Shown here: positions 26,580 to 34,162 of the stretch, one piece after another
How positions within the stretch are numbered: position 1 is the first letter of the stretch
Layout of the letters: each line of letters opens with the position of its first letter
NCBI RefSeq assembly: GCF_947488835.1
Contig: NZ_CANLBK010000003.1
Coordinates: 62,001 to 126,000 of the forward strand
From: an uncultured Marinobacter sp.
GTDB taxonomy: Bacteria; Pseudomonadota; Gammaproteobacteria; Pseudomonadales; Oleiphilaceae
Reading direction: 5' to 3'
DNA: 64,000 nt
Position numbers and translations under genes: made by a program
Notes under the pieces: model-generated
Databases searched by the model: none
What the model was told of the DNA's origin: nothing
What the model saw: the letters and a program-made list of their open reading frames with translations, nothing else

Positions 26580-27661
26580 AGCTTTGCCTCCAGCGCACGC
26601 ACTTCGGCTTGCCAGTTTTCAGCTTCCACCTCGCCCGGCTTACGTTTGCCAAATACCGTCAGTACGATTTCCCCGCTGGCGTTATAGCCTTCCACTGAGG
26701 TTATGGTGCCATCCACAGAAGGCCGTTTTACCGTCCACCAGTCGGTCACATCGCCAGTCTTTGCATGCAGGTTAAAGCCAGGGTCCAGCACATTCATCCA
26801 CTCACCTACTCGGCGAATATTGTCCACCTGGCCAGTCCAGATTTGCACAATGCCGGGGTTACCCACGAACACCATAATCGGGCACTGGTTGGTTTTTACT
26901 TGCTGTAAAAGCTCATCCAAGGGGGACTCAATGGAGTCGGTGCTGCGCTTGAGTTTTCGGGTGTAGGCCGGGCCAACCAGCTCTACCGCCGTTAGCCGGT
27001 CGACCTTGTTGCGTTTGAGCATGGAGTGGAAATGGTGCACGTCTTTCAGTGTTGCCCAATCCTGCTGTAGTGCTGATACATCAACACTAGCCGGGTCCAC
27101 CCGCGGCTCTGGGGAGGGAGCTGCTTTCAGTTCCGGCACCACAGGCTGATCGGCTTTGTATTTCGCGACCAGTGCATCCCAGGCTTCAGCTTGGGTGCCT
27201 TTGGTTTTGTACACTTTCTGGATGGCTCGACCACTGGTATCAAAGAACTGCAGACTATGGCGAGTGCCGGAACGCACCTCTTCAACTACATGGAAGCCAA
27301 AGGTCCAGCTTCGAAAAAATACCCGCAGGTCCATCTCACCAACGGACAGCCCCATGGAGCCACCGCCGGTTACCTTGAACCCTTTCAGGTGGCCGGTAAT
27401 CTCATGCACCATTTCATCGTTGCGGGCGAGCATCATCACTTCGCCAACGGATTCCAACTCGGTGAGCAGTGCACCAAAATCACTAGACAGCGGTGTGAGT
27501 GCACCTTCTTCACGACACAGCATCAGTTCCATTTCACTGACATCAAGCAGGTTCGCGGCGTTACGGATGCGCAGGTTTGGCTGCTCCGACAGCAACTGTT
27601 GCCAGCGGTCTTTTAGCGCAATTTCTAACTTAACCTCAGGGAATTCTATCGTTGCGTTCAT
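26570..27661 (-). CDS. hmuS: Hemin-degrading / heme-trafficking factor
   Basis: Cytoplasmic HmuS/ChuS/PhuS-family protein of 363 residues, formed from two similar halves (LKDRWQQLLSEQPNLRIRNAANLLDVSEMELMLCR in the first, LQQDWATLKDVHHFHSMLKRNKVDRLTAVELVG in the second). The halves end in comparable DLRVFFRSWTFGFHVVEE and LHAKTGDVTDWWTVKRP segments. Family members accept imported heme and degrade it or hand it to a heme oxygenase. It begins five bases after the stop of the HmuY-like gene, and its stop overlaps hmuT. No separate heme oxygenase gene is visible in the window. Confidence 0.93.
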   Translation of the reverse strand: MNATIEFPEVKLEIALKDRWQQLLSEQPNLRIRNAANLLDVSEMELMLCREEGALTPLSSDFGALLTELESVGEVMMLARNDEMVHEITGHLKGFKVTGGGSMGLSVGEMDLRVFFRSWTFGFHVVEEVRSGTRHSLQFFDTSGRAIQKVYKTKGTQAEAWDALVAKYKADQPVVPELKAAPSPEPRVDPASVDVSALQQDWATLKDVHHFHSMLKRNKVDRLTAVELVGPAYTRKLKRSTDSIESPLDELLQQVKTNQCPIMVFVGNPGIVQIWTGQVDNIRRVGEWMNVLDPGFNLHAKTGDVTDWWTVKRPSVDGTITSVEGYNASGEIVLTVFGKRKPGEVEAENWQAEVRALEAKLCD

Positions 27662-27666
27662 AGTAT

Positions 27667-28830
27667 TTACTCTGCTGCGGTTAGTGATGCGTTAGTCCAA
27701 CGAACAATGGGTTGTCCTGAAACAGTGTCGTCACCGTAATAGCCGACGATCTGCACGGCATAAACAGGGGCTTGAGCATCGTTGGTATCGGTATCGATCA
27801 GGTATACCCGGAAGTTCGGGCGAAGTAAGTGCCCACCCGCCTGGTCGTATGCGTACCAGCTGGATGCGTTGAACACGCCACTGGTGGTGTCGGCCGCGTA
27901 TCTTCCTGTTATGTCCTCGCCTGATCCTGGCGCAATGGTGGCGCTGGTATAGACCGCCAGATCATCCCACTTGAACGGCCCGAACACCCCGCCATTACCT
28001 TTGCCAGAGGTGCCACTGTTGCTTCTCAGATAGATATCTCGGCCAGCGAAGCCCAGCTTCACATCCCAATGTGCGGAGGTTTCGCAGTTCGCCGTTGAAT
28101 CAGCGTCAAAATCAAAGCAAAGCTCACCACCTTCCGGGCCTATGAACCCGGTAAACGTGGCCGATTGGGTGAAGGTAGTGGTATCTGGAACCTGAACATC
28201 AAAGGCCACCGTAAAGCTCTTGATGCCCTCACCCGTGCGGGTAGGAAAATCCATCTCGGTCATACGCATGCGGGCGTAGCTGTTGCCTTCCGCTGACCGC
28301 AGCAACCAGCCATTGTCCGAATTGGCGTTCATGATTCCGCCGTTGGGGTTGTAGCTGTACCAGTCGTTACCAAAGTTATTGGTAATCGCATCGCTGATCC
28401 AATCCCGGCTGCCCGGCGCTGGATACTCTGCTAACAAAGCCTCTTCCTCTGATGACGCCGTGGCATTAACCAGAAGATTGAAATTGGGCTCGCCGGCGGC
28501 GTCATAAAACTTGTCCTGGGAGGTGGCCACTGCGCCAGCCACGCTGCCCGTTCCCGTAGCCCCGCCATTAACCTGAACCGTGTCGCGCTTGAACGACAGA
28601 TGCCAGTCGGTGCGGCCTTGCGCCTCATCCGCCGTCATCTGCATGGTTGCGCCCGTGTTCAGGTTCAGATAAGTGGCTTGGCTATAGGATTTCGCATCAA
28701 CCACCTGACGCTGAATCTCCGAATTGCCACCTGTTTCACCAGACCCACCAAGACTGTTCTCACTGCCGCCACAACCAGCCAGCAATACTACTGTTGCCGC
28801 CAACCCGAGCCCCCGGTAAATATCACTCAT
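27667..28830 (-). CDS. Tandem HmuY-like heme-binding lipoprotein
   Basis: Exported lipoprotein of 387 residues with the lipobox VVLLAGC followed by a Gly/Ser-rich linker. Two similar blocks follow: one near residues 40-200 (YSQATYLNLNTG, GRTDWHLSFKRDTVQVNGGATG, DKFYDAAG, WYSYNPNGGIMN) and one near 205-385 (SFTVAFDVQVPD, AHWDVKLGFAGRDIYLRSNSGT, WYAYDQAGGHLLRPNFRVYLI, YAVQIVGYYGDD). This is the HmuY pattern, here apparently duplicated. HmuY proteins in Bacteroidetes capture heme for an HmuR receptor; the adjacent receptor gene supports that role. AAGGAG lies before ATG 28830, which replaces the longer frame start at 28872. Confidence 0.75.
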   Translation of the reverse strand: MSDIYRGLGLAATVVLLAGCGGSENSLGGSGETGGNSEIQRQVVDAKSYSQATYLNLNTGATMQMTADEAQGRTDWHLSFKRDTVQVNGGATGTGSVAGAVATSQDKFYDAAGEPNFNLLVNATASSEEEALLAEYPAPGSRDWISDAITNNFGNDWYSYNPNGGIMNANSDNGWLLRSAEGNSYARMRMTEMDFPTRTGEGIKSFTVAFDVQVPDTTTFTQSATFTGFIGPEGGELCFDFDADSTANCETSAHWDVKLGFAGRDIYLRSNSGTSGKGNGGVFGPFKWDDLAVYTSATIAPGSGEDITGRYAADTTSGVFNASSWYAYDQAGGHLLRPNFRVYLIDTDTNDAQAPVYAVQIVGYYGDDTVSGQPIVRWTNASLTAAE

Positions 28831-28855
28831 GCACTTTCTCCTTGTTGATCGTTCG

Positions 28856-30880
28856 TTATTTTCCAAATCCAAGCGTCACGCCCATGTACACAAACCTTCC
28901 TGCCACCGGGCCGAAGTCATCGGCATCGTCGAAATCACGCTGCTTATTGGTGAGGTTGTCGACGCCGGCAAACAGCTGCAGGTTGTCGCCAAAGGTCTGA
29001 TTCAGTTTCAGATCCACCGTGGTGTAACCCGGGGACTTTTTGGTTTCGTCTGTATCCACGTATTCCGAACTCTGGTTGCGCATCCGCACCGACCAGTTCA
29101 GCCCAGGGATGCCGCCAGGCCCATCCAGGCCAAGCCGGGTTTGATGCTGCGGCCGATTGGGTAAAGCAAAACCGGTCGCCCGGTCTTCTGCCTGGGTGTA
29201 GGTGTACCCTGCGGTCACTTCCAAGCCTCGGGCGAATTGCCAGCCGGCGGTGGTTTCCACACCACGGGTGCGGGCCTTATCAACATTGGCGTATCGATAC
29301 ACATCCACACCGTCACCGCGGGCGGCGGTGGCATCAGCATCGAATTGGGTCTGGATTAAATCTTCAATCAGGTTCTGAAAGGCGTTAATTTCAAGCCATC
29401 CGGCGTTCAGGTAATTGACACCCCAGCCGAGCTGCAGGTTTTGCGACGTTTCGGGTGACAGGTCCGGGTTGCCTTCAACCACATAACCAAGCTGGCTGTG
29501 GTCAAACCGGTAATGGCGCTCTTTCAGGTTGGGCACTCGATAGCCGCCACTCCAACTGGCACGGAGGTATTGGCTGGCTGAGCTGTCTGGCGTCAACTCA
29601 TAGCGGGTATTGATCTTGGGGGCGTAGTGGTCGCCGAAATCGGAATCCTGCTGGCCGCGTAGTCCGGCCACCCATTCCCAGCGGTGCGATGGAATCCAGG
29701 TGTCCTGGAACCAGACCTCCTTGCTGCTGCGTGAACGCTTACCGCCATCCAGTTCCATCTGGCCGTCAATCGTTTGCTCCAGAGTTTCATGGCGAAAATC
29801 AGCGCCCACCATCAGCAAGTGGTTCTTACGAACGGCAACTTCAGTGTGAGCCGAAGCCTGGGACAACACCTGATTCGCATCTCGGTGGTCAAACTCACCA
29901 AAGGCCGAGTATTTGTAGGTGTTGTCTGTGAGCTCTTCCCGCAGCAGATTCCAGAACACAGTTTGGGCATCGCTCATGCCATGCTCGCCACCCAGCACCG
30001 TGCGCCAGCGCTCGAAGGACTCTTCCTTTCCTTGCTTGAGAACCGTACCGGCCTTTTCGTTCAAAAACCGGGAGCCGGAGGCTTCATCAAAATATCCGAC
30101 TTCCGCAAACAGCCGATGATCGTCCTGGGGCAACCAAACCAACCGGGTATTGAACTGGTTGCGATCGTATTCATCCCCTGGCCTCGCCCAGGTGGATGGC
30201 TCAGGATCAATGCCGTTGGATGCCTGGTGTGATCCGCTCAGGCGAAGCCGCAGTTGTTCGGTGCCCATGTCGATATTGGCTCGCCCGCTGTAGCGACCAA
30301 AATCGGCAGTGTCTCCACTGGGGTTTTGCTCGCCATAACTACCGCCATCAACCGTAACCTCTCCCCGAAAACCTGGCTCAAGGTCCTGGGTAATAACGTT
30401 GACGACGCCGCCAATGGCCGCACTGCCGTACTGTGCAGATCCCGCGCCTTTCACCACTTCAATGCGCTTTACATTCAGCAGCGCCAGCTGGCTTACATCC
30501 ACCGATGAGCCGGTTGTGGCCGTGAGTGGCAGACCGTCTACCAGCACCAACACCCGGTCAGCACCAACACCCTGCAGCCAGACTTCCTTGCCTGCCTTGC
30601 CGTGGATGTTTCGCAACTGCACTCCGGCAACGTTCTCGATCGCCTCCGCAACGTTTCTGGCGTGGGTCTTTTCCAGTTCCCGGTCTGTTACAACTTCAGT
30701 CCGCACAGGAGTGTCACTCAGCATGCGGTTGGAGCGGGTACCGGTAACGACGATTTCATCGAGGTAATAGGAGGATTGCGGCGTGGTTTCCGCTGTCGCC
30801 TGCCCGCAAACACTCAGAGAAAGCAAAGCGATAGAGAACAAAGGCAGTGTCGAACGATTCTTCCCGCAGGCAGCATTCAC
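28856..30880 (-). CDS. TonB-dependent heme receptor (HmuR/BtuB-like)
   Basis: Outer-membrane receptor of 674 residues. It has a signal peptide (FSIALLSLSVCGQATA), a TonB box DEIVVTG, a plug domain (VAEAIENVAGVQLRNI, DRVLVLVDGLPL, RIEVVKGAGSAQYGSAAIGGVVNVIT) and a 22-strand-type barrel ending in VYMGVTLGFGK. Late in the barrel, YRVPNLKERHYRF followed by GNPDLSPE resembles the FRAP...His...NPNL heme motif. It starts at GTG 30880 with GAGGAG nine bases upstream. It leads the operon for the HmuY-like lipoprotein, HmuS and HmuTUV, preceded by a Fur-box-like site. Confidence 0.92.
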   Translation of the reverse strand: MNAACGKNRSTLPLFSIALLSLSVCGQATAETTPQSSYYLDEIVVTGTRSNRMLSDTPVRTEVVTDRELEKTHARNVAEAIENVAGVQLRNIHGKAGKEVWLQGVGADRVLVLVDGLPLTATTGSSVDVSQLALLNVKRIEVVKGAGSAQYGSAAIGGVVNVITQDLEPGFRGEVTVDGGSYGEQNPSGDTADFGRYSGRANIDMGTEQLRLRLSGSHQASNGIDPEPSTWARPGDEYDRNQFNTRLVWLPQDDHRLFAEVGYFDEASGSRFLNEKAGTVLKQGKEESFERWRTVLGGEHGMSDAQTVFWNLLREELTDNTYKYSAFGEFDHRDANQVLSQASAHTEVAVRKNHLLMVGADFRHETLEQTIDGQMELDGGKRSRSSKEVWFQDTWIPSHRWEWVAGLRGQQDSDFGDHYAPKINTRYELTPDSSASQYLRASWSGGYRVPNLKERHYRFDHSQLGYVVEGNPDLSPETSQNLQLGWGVNYLNAGWLEINAFQNLIEDLIQTQFDADATAARGDGVDVYRYANVDKARTRGVETTAGWQFARGLEVTAGYTYTQAEDRATGFALPNRPQHQTRLGLDGPGGIPGLNWSVRMRNQSSEYVDTDETKKSPGYTTVDLKLNQTFGDNLQLFAGVDNLTNKQRDFDDADDFGPVAGRFVYMGVTLGFGK

Positions 30881-30933
30881 TCACTTCAACTCCTCTCAAG
30901 CGGGCCAGGCTAACAACAGCCACCCCAAATAGT

Positions 30934-30952
30934 AACGAGAAGCATTCTTGTT
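30934..30952. promoter_or_regulatory. Putative Fur box upstream of the heme operon
   Basis: AACGAGAAGCATTCTTGTT matches AATGAGAATCATTCTCATT at 15 of 19 positions and forms a near-perfect dyad (AAC-AGAA-TTCT-GTT). It lies 54-72 bases before the receptor start, where an iron-repressed promoter is expected. Confidence 0.7.
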
Positions 30953-31031
30953 TAGATTTTGATTTCTGTCAACAAAAAACAGGAGATTTCACGTAGAGAA
31001 GAAAAAAGAGGGAGCGGGCGGGTTGTCGTAA

Positions 31032-31838
31032 CTATCGGCGGTCGCTGAGCTTGAACGCCACGGGAATGGACACGCTCAGGGTGTTCTGGGCGAGATCATC
31101 GGGAAAGGCTGGCAATGGTGCCGCATTCTCGAGCATGCGAATGACCGCCTTATCCAACTCAGGGTGGCCGGAAGGATCGGTAATACTGGATTCCACAATG
31201 CGTCCTTGGCGATCTATGGTAAAGCTGAGCCCAACCACCCCTTCCTGGCGCCGCAGGCGAGATGATCTTGGATAGCGTTTAGCGCGGGCGAGTTTAGCTG
31301 CGACCACCGCCAGATAGGAACTTCGCGCACCGGGATTGCCTCCAGAGGCACTGGCGCTGCTTTCGCCACTGCCAGCCTTGCGCGCCGGAGCAGCTGCCAC
31401 ATCCTTCGCCGTTTCGGTGTCGGGTAACGCTTGGGTAGAAGTCGTTGCTATAGGAGACTCCGGAACCGCTGGTTCCGGTTCAGGCTCTGGTTCTGGCTCT
31501 GGTTCTGGTTCAGGCTCCGGTTCAGGCTCAGGCTTTGGTGGCTCTTCTACGCTCACCTCTGCTGTTTGCCTGGGCTGCTCCGGCTCACTCACTACGGGTT
31601 CCGGTTTGGGAGGTGTCGGGATCGGTTTCGGTGGCTCGACAGTGGCCGGAGCCGCTTCCTGGGTTTCGGCCTCTACACCCAGATCACCCAGCATGCCAAG
31701 ATCGATTTCAACACCCGCCTCCCCAGGAGCCTCAGCCCCTTCCGGAATGGTAGCGGTGCGTGCAAAAGCCGCAAGTACCAATAAATGAAGTGCCAGCGTC
31801 AATACCGCTGCACCGAGCCAGTGACGCCGTGCAATCAT
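31032..31838 (-). CDS. tonB: TonB-like energy transducer
   Basis: Periplasm-spanning TonB of 268 residues: an N-terminal signal anchor (LGAAVLTLALHLLVLAAFA), an acidic and proline-rich spacer with about eleven Glu-Pro repeats near residues 100-125, and a C-terminal TonB domain (SYLAVVAAKLARAKRYPRSS, GVVGLSFTIDRQGRIVES, LDKAVIRMLENAAPLPAFP). It transmits proton-motive force from ExbBD to outer-membrane receptors. Its ATG overlaps the stop of the second exbD gene. It lies downstream of exbB-exbD-exbD and upstream of the heme receptor operon. Confidence 0.92.
   Translation of the reverse strand: MIARRHWLGAAVLTLALHLLVLAAFARTATIPEGAEAPGEAGVEIDLGMLGDLGVEAETQEAAPATVEPPKPIPTPPKPEPVVSEPEQPRQTAEVSVEEPPKPEPEPEPEPEPEPEPEPEPEPAVPESPIATTSTQALPDTETAKDVAAAPARKAGSGESSASASGGNPGARSSYLAVVAAKLARAKRYPRSSRLRRQEGVVGLSFTIDRQGRIVESSITDPSGHPELDKAVIRMLENAAPLPAFPDDLAQNTLSVSIPVAFKLSDRR
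31471..31535. repeat. Hexanucleotide repeat encoding the TonB Glu-Pro spacer
   Basis: On the coding (minus) strand degenerate GARCCN hexamers repeat about ten times and encode alternating Glu-Pro. Such a tract can slip in replication and change the length of the periplasmic spacer without shifting the frame. Confidence 0.8.
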
Positions 31839-32260
31839 TCAGCGCCACCCTGGCGAGTCTGTAGCGCTACTTTTAACAGCCCTGCCTTTTTGATGTGGTG
31901 CAGCACTTTTTGCAAGGCTTCAACCGGCAGCATGGCATCGGCTTTGACCAGCACAGACACCCCATCAACCGTCTCCGCTTCATCCAGCATATTTCCCAAT
32001 CTTTCTACCAGAAGATCCGGAGACACCTCAGCGTTATCCAGGTACATAGCACCTTCAGCTGCGACCAAAACCGTCGCTGAGTGCTCTTTTCCTTGAGCCG
32101 CTGTAAGAGACTCGGGGGCTTGAACCATCACCGCATCAGAGGCAGTGATTTGCCCGGCGACCATGAAGAAAATCAGCATCAAAAATACAATGTTGATCAA
32201 TGGCACCAGGTTATCATCCGAAGCCAGATCCTTTTTCGGCGCGGTTGCTGAAAGCCTCAC
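31835..32260 (-). CDS. exbD: ExbD-like biopolymer transport protein, second copy
   Basis: Inner-membrane protein of 141 residues with a single N-terminal helix carrying the conserved aspartate region (LASDDNLVPLINIVFLMLIFFMVAGQI) and a periplasmic C-terminal domain (DEAETVDGVSVLVKADAMLPVEALQKVLHHIKKAG). It starts at GTG 32260 with GAGGGG before it, overlapping the previous exbD stop by four bases. In this copy the helix has PLINIVFLML; the usual Asp of PLIDVVF is replaced by Asn, so this subunit may not carry protons itself. Confidence 0.85.
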   Translation of the reverse strand: MRLSATAPKKDLASDDNLVPLINIVFLMLIFFMVAGQITASDAVMVQAPESLTAAQGKEHSATVLVAAEGAMYLDNAEVSPDLLVERLGNMLDEAETVDGVSVLVKADAMLPVEALQKVLHHIKKAGLLKVALQTRQGGAE

Positions 32261-32655
32261 TTCGGCCCCTCTGCAAGCGACACGTGGGCAGCGCCAGCAT
32301 TCTTCAAGCGATCCAGCAAAGTGATGAGCGCCTGCGTGTGGAGACCTGCATCAGCCTGAATAGCAAACACCGCATCGGGTTTAGCCGACACCAATTCAGC
32401 CAACTCATCGCGACTGGGGTCCCTGTAGACCCGCCCCTCCAGCTCAAAATGACCCTGATTAGAGGTTAGGCGAATCAGCTGTATGTCTTTCGGTGGCTCG
32501 GAATTACTGTCGGCAGGCGAAGCAACATCCAGCTGCCGCCAAGTAATAAACGTGGATGACAGCATAAAAAACAACAGCAGAATGAACACCACATCAATCA
32601 ACGGTGTCAGGCTGATGCCTTTGGCCCGCCTTACCGGTGAGGCATCAAGCTGCAT
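32257..32655 (-). CDS. exbD: ExbD-like biopolymer transport protein, first copy
   Basis: ExbD of 132 residues from ATG 32655, which has GGAGG nine bases upstream and overlaps the end of exbB; the longer frame from 32733 would add a basic non-family extension. The transmembrane helix ISLTPLIDVVFILLLFFMLSSTF contains the conserved Asp used in proton flow, followed by a periplasmic domain (DAVFAIQADAGLHTQALITLLDRLKNAGA). With ExbB it energises TonB. Two ExbD genes in a row are often seen as a heterodimeric pair. Confidence 0.88.
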   Translation of the reverse strand: MQLDASPVRRAKGISLTPLIDVVFILLLFFMLSSTFITWRQLDVASPADSNSEPPKDIQLIRLTSNQGHFELEGRVYRDPSRDELAELVSAKPDAVFAIQADAGLHTQALITLLDRLKNAGAAHVSLAEGPK

Positions 32656-33337
32656 TCCGCAGCGCCTCCGATGATGCCGCGGTCTCAAACGGCGGCAGCG
32701 TGGGCGAGCACGTAAAAACCCTTGTGACCGCATCGCTCATAGTTGCAGATACCCGCTCAACCTTACGCTCGAGCCAGGAGTGCACGGCAACAACAGGTAT
32801 GGCCACGGAGAGGCCAACGGCGGTTGTCAGCAACGCTTGCCAGATACCACCGGAAAGCACGGAAGGATCCACCTGATTGCCAGCGGCTTCCATTTGCTGG
32901 AACGCCACAATCATTCCCATAACGGTACCGAGCAAACCCAACAACGGGCTAAGTGAACCAATCACCTCAAGGGGCCGGAAAAAGCTGCGCAGATCGTTCA
33001 AGTACCCCGTAGCCACTCGCTCTACTTCTTCACGCAGGATCCCATCGTCTGTGGTATTCAGCTGCCCTTGCATTGCCATAGCCACAACGGATGAGATGGG
33101 CCGTCGCACATTCAGGGCCCTCACTGCATTCCTGCGGTCACCCTTTTTCCAAAGGCTTAGCGCAGCGTCCACATCAGCTGTGCTCTCTGCGCGCGCCAGC
33201 ATGAATTGCCACATTTTGACCAGAATGATGGTCATGGCAACCGCAGAAAACACCGCGAGAATCCACACCACCGGGCCGCCAGTAACCAACAGCCCTTGTA
33301 GCTGTGCAAAAAACGGAACAGATAAACCAGCGCCCAC
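32645..33337 (-). CDS. exbB: ExbB-like MotA/TolQ/ExbB proton channel
   Basis: Inner-membrane protein of 230 residues with three hydrophobic helices: one at the start (GPVVWILAVFSAVAMTIILVKMWQF), then SLSPLLGLLGTVMGMIVAF and LLTTAVGLSVAIPVVAVHSWL, the last two being the family-defining pair. A GGGGGAG precedes the GTG start at 33337. It opens the exbB-exbD-exbD-tonB unit behind a strong Fur-box-like site, consistent with iron-controlled energising of heme uptake. Confidence 0.9.
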   Translation of the reverse strand: MGAGLSVPFFAQLQGLLVTGGPVVWILAVFSAVAMTIILVKMWQFMLARAESTADVDAALSLWKKGDRRNAVRALNVRRPISSVVAMAMQGQLNTTDDGILREEVERVATGYLNDLRSFFRPLEVIGSLSPLLGLLGTVMGMIVAFQQMEAAGNQVDPSVLSGGIWQALLTTAVGLSVAIPVVAVHSWLERKVERVSATMSDAVTRVFTCSPTLPPFETAASSEALRNAA

Positions 33338-33374
33338 AACGCTCCCCCTCGAGTAAACAGCAACAATTTTCGTG

Positions 33375-33393
33375 AATGCTAATTGTTATCATT
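33375..33393. promoter_or_regulatory. Putative Fur box upstream of exbB
   Basis: On the minus strand this reads AATGATAACAATTAGCATT, about 17 of 19 matches to the dyad AATGATAATNATTATCATT. It lies 38-56 bases before the exbB start and also sits in the divergent region shared with the CarD-family gene. Confidence 0.8.
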
Positions 33394-33534
33394 TACCTTC
33401 GCAAGGGCGCCAAGGGATCTTTGACTGTAAGGCAACAAAGCCGGCTGTTTGATTTTTGTGCAGAAATAGCGTAACATGCTGATTATAGTTATTTTTTAAA
33501 AGGAACATTTTCTTAGTAAAACAAGGAGAATATT

Positions 33535-34032
33535 ATCACTATTAATCAAGGCGATCGTATTTTTCACCCCGGTCATGGCATCGGAATCGTTGAATCCATT
33601 CTCAAAAAGAGTTTCTCTGGCGAGGACAAAACCAAGTTCGTAAAACTTTATTTCGAACGTGACGACCTCACCTGGCTGGTGCGCGCCAATGATCTCCCAA
33701 GCAACATTCGCTTCCCCATGAGTGCTCAGGAAGCGAAGAAGATCATCAAGCATGTGAAGAGCTGGCAAGGAAAGTTAAGCGAACAGTGGAAAGCCCGCTC
33801 AACCGCAAACCAGGCTGCTATCGACAAAGGCGACCCCTACGGTTACGCCGAGATGGTTAAAGGCCTGAGCGTTATGCAAGAGGAAAACCCGCTGAGCATG
33901 ACAGACCGCAGGCACCTGAACCTCGGCATAAAGTTTTTGTGTGAAGAACTTTCCAGTGCACTGGGCAAAACGCAAGAGCGGGTACAGCAGCTTATAGAAG
34001 AAGCTTCCAGGTCAAAGCCAACCGCAGCCTGA
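33535..34032 (+). CDS. CarD/CdnL-family transcription regulator with a non-standard start codon
   Basis: The coding frame runs from a TAA at 33517 to the TGA at 34030 and encodes about 165 residues. The N-terminal CarD/TRCF RNA-polymerase-interaction domain is plain (TINQGDRIFHPGHGIGIVES, FVKLYFERDDLTWLV), followed by the helical DNA-binding part (SEQWKARSTANQAAIDKGD, EMVKGLSVMQEENPLSMTDRRHL). No ATG, GTG or TTG exists in frame before residue 49. AAGGAG at 33523-33528 lies six bases before ATC 33535 and three before ATT 33532, so initiation at ATC (or ATT) is inferred; a base change in a former ATG is the alternative. A start at the internal GTG 33679 would delete most of the CarD domain. Confidence 0.85.
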   Translation: MTINQGDRIFHPGHGIGIVESILKKSFSGEDKTKFVKLYFERDDLTWLVRANDLPSNIRFPMSAQEAKKIIKHVKSWQGKLSEQWKARSTANQAAIDKGDPYGYAEMVKGLSVMQEENPLSMTDRRHLNLGIKFLCEELSSALGKTQERVQQLIEEASRSKPTAA

Positions 34033-34079
34033 CCCACAGGCAGCGCGAGCTCATAATCCAACGTGTGCTCAGTACTTTT

Positions 34080-34110
34080 AAGGCCTTACGCGAGAGCGTA
34101 GGGCCTTTTT
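34080..34110 (+). terminator. Rho-independent terminator after the CarD-family gene
   Basis: AAGGCCTTACGC, loop GAGA, GCGTAGGGCCTT with one T-G wobble, a 12-bp stem followed by TTTTTCG. It lies 48 bases after the CarD stop and 53 bases before the deaminase start. Confidence 0.93.
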
Positions 34111-34162
34111 CGTTACAATGTGGGCGCAAGCTCTCAGCGATTCATAACACGAGGACGTTTTC

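Noticed and set aside
31336..31788. Plus-strand frame rich in Gly-Ser repeats
   Set aside because: It is the reverse complement of the TonB Glu-Pro repeat, not a gene.
33496..33768. Minus-strand frame opposite the CarD-family gene
   Set aside because: It is antisense to clear CarD coding sequence and has no family resemblance.
33679..34032. CarD-family gene starting at the internal GTG 33679
   Set aside because: This start would remove nearly the whole N-terminal CarD domain, which is plainly encoded upstream after an AAGGAG.
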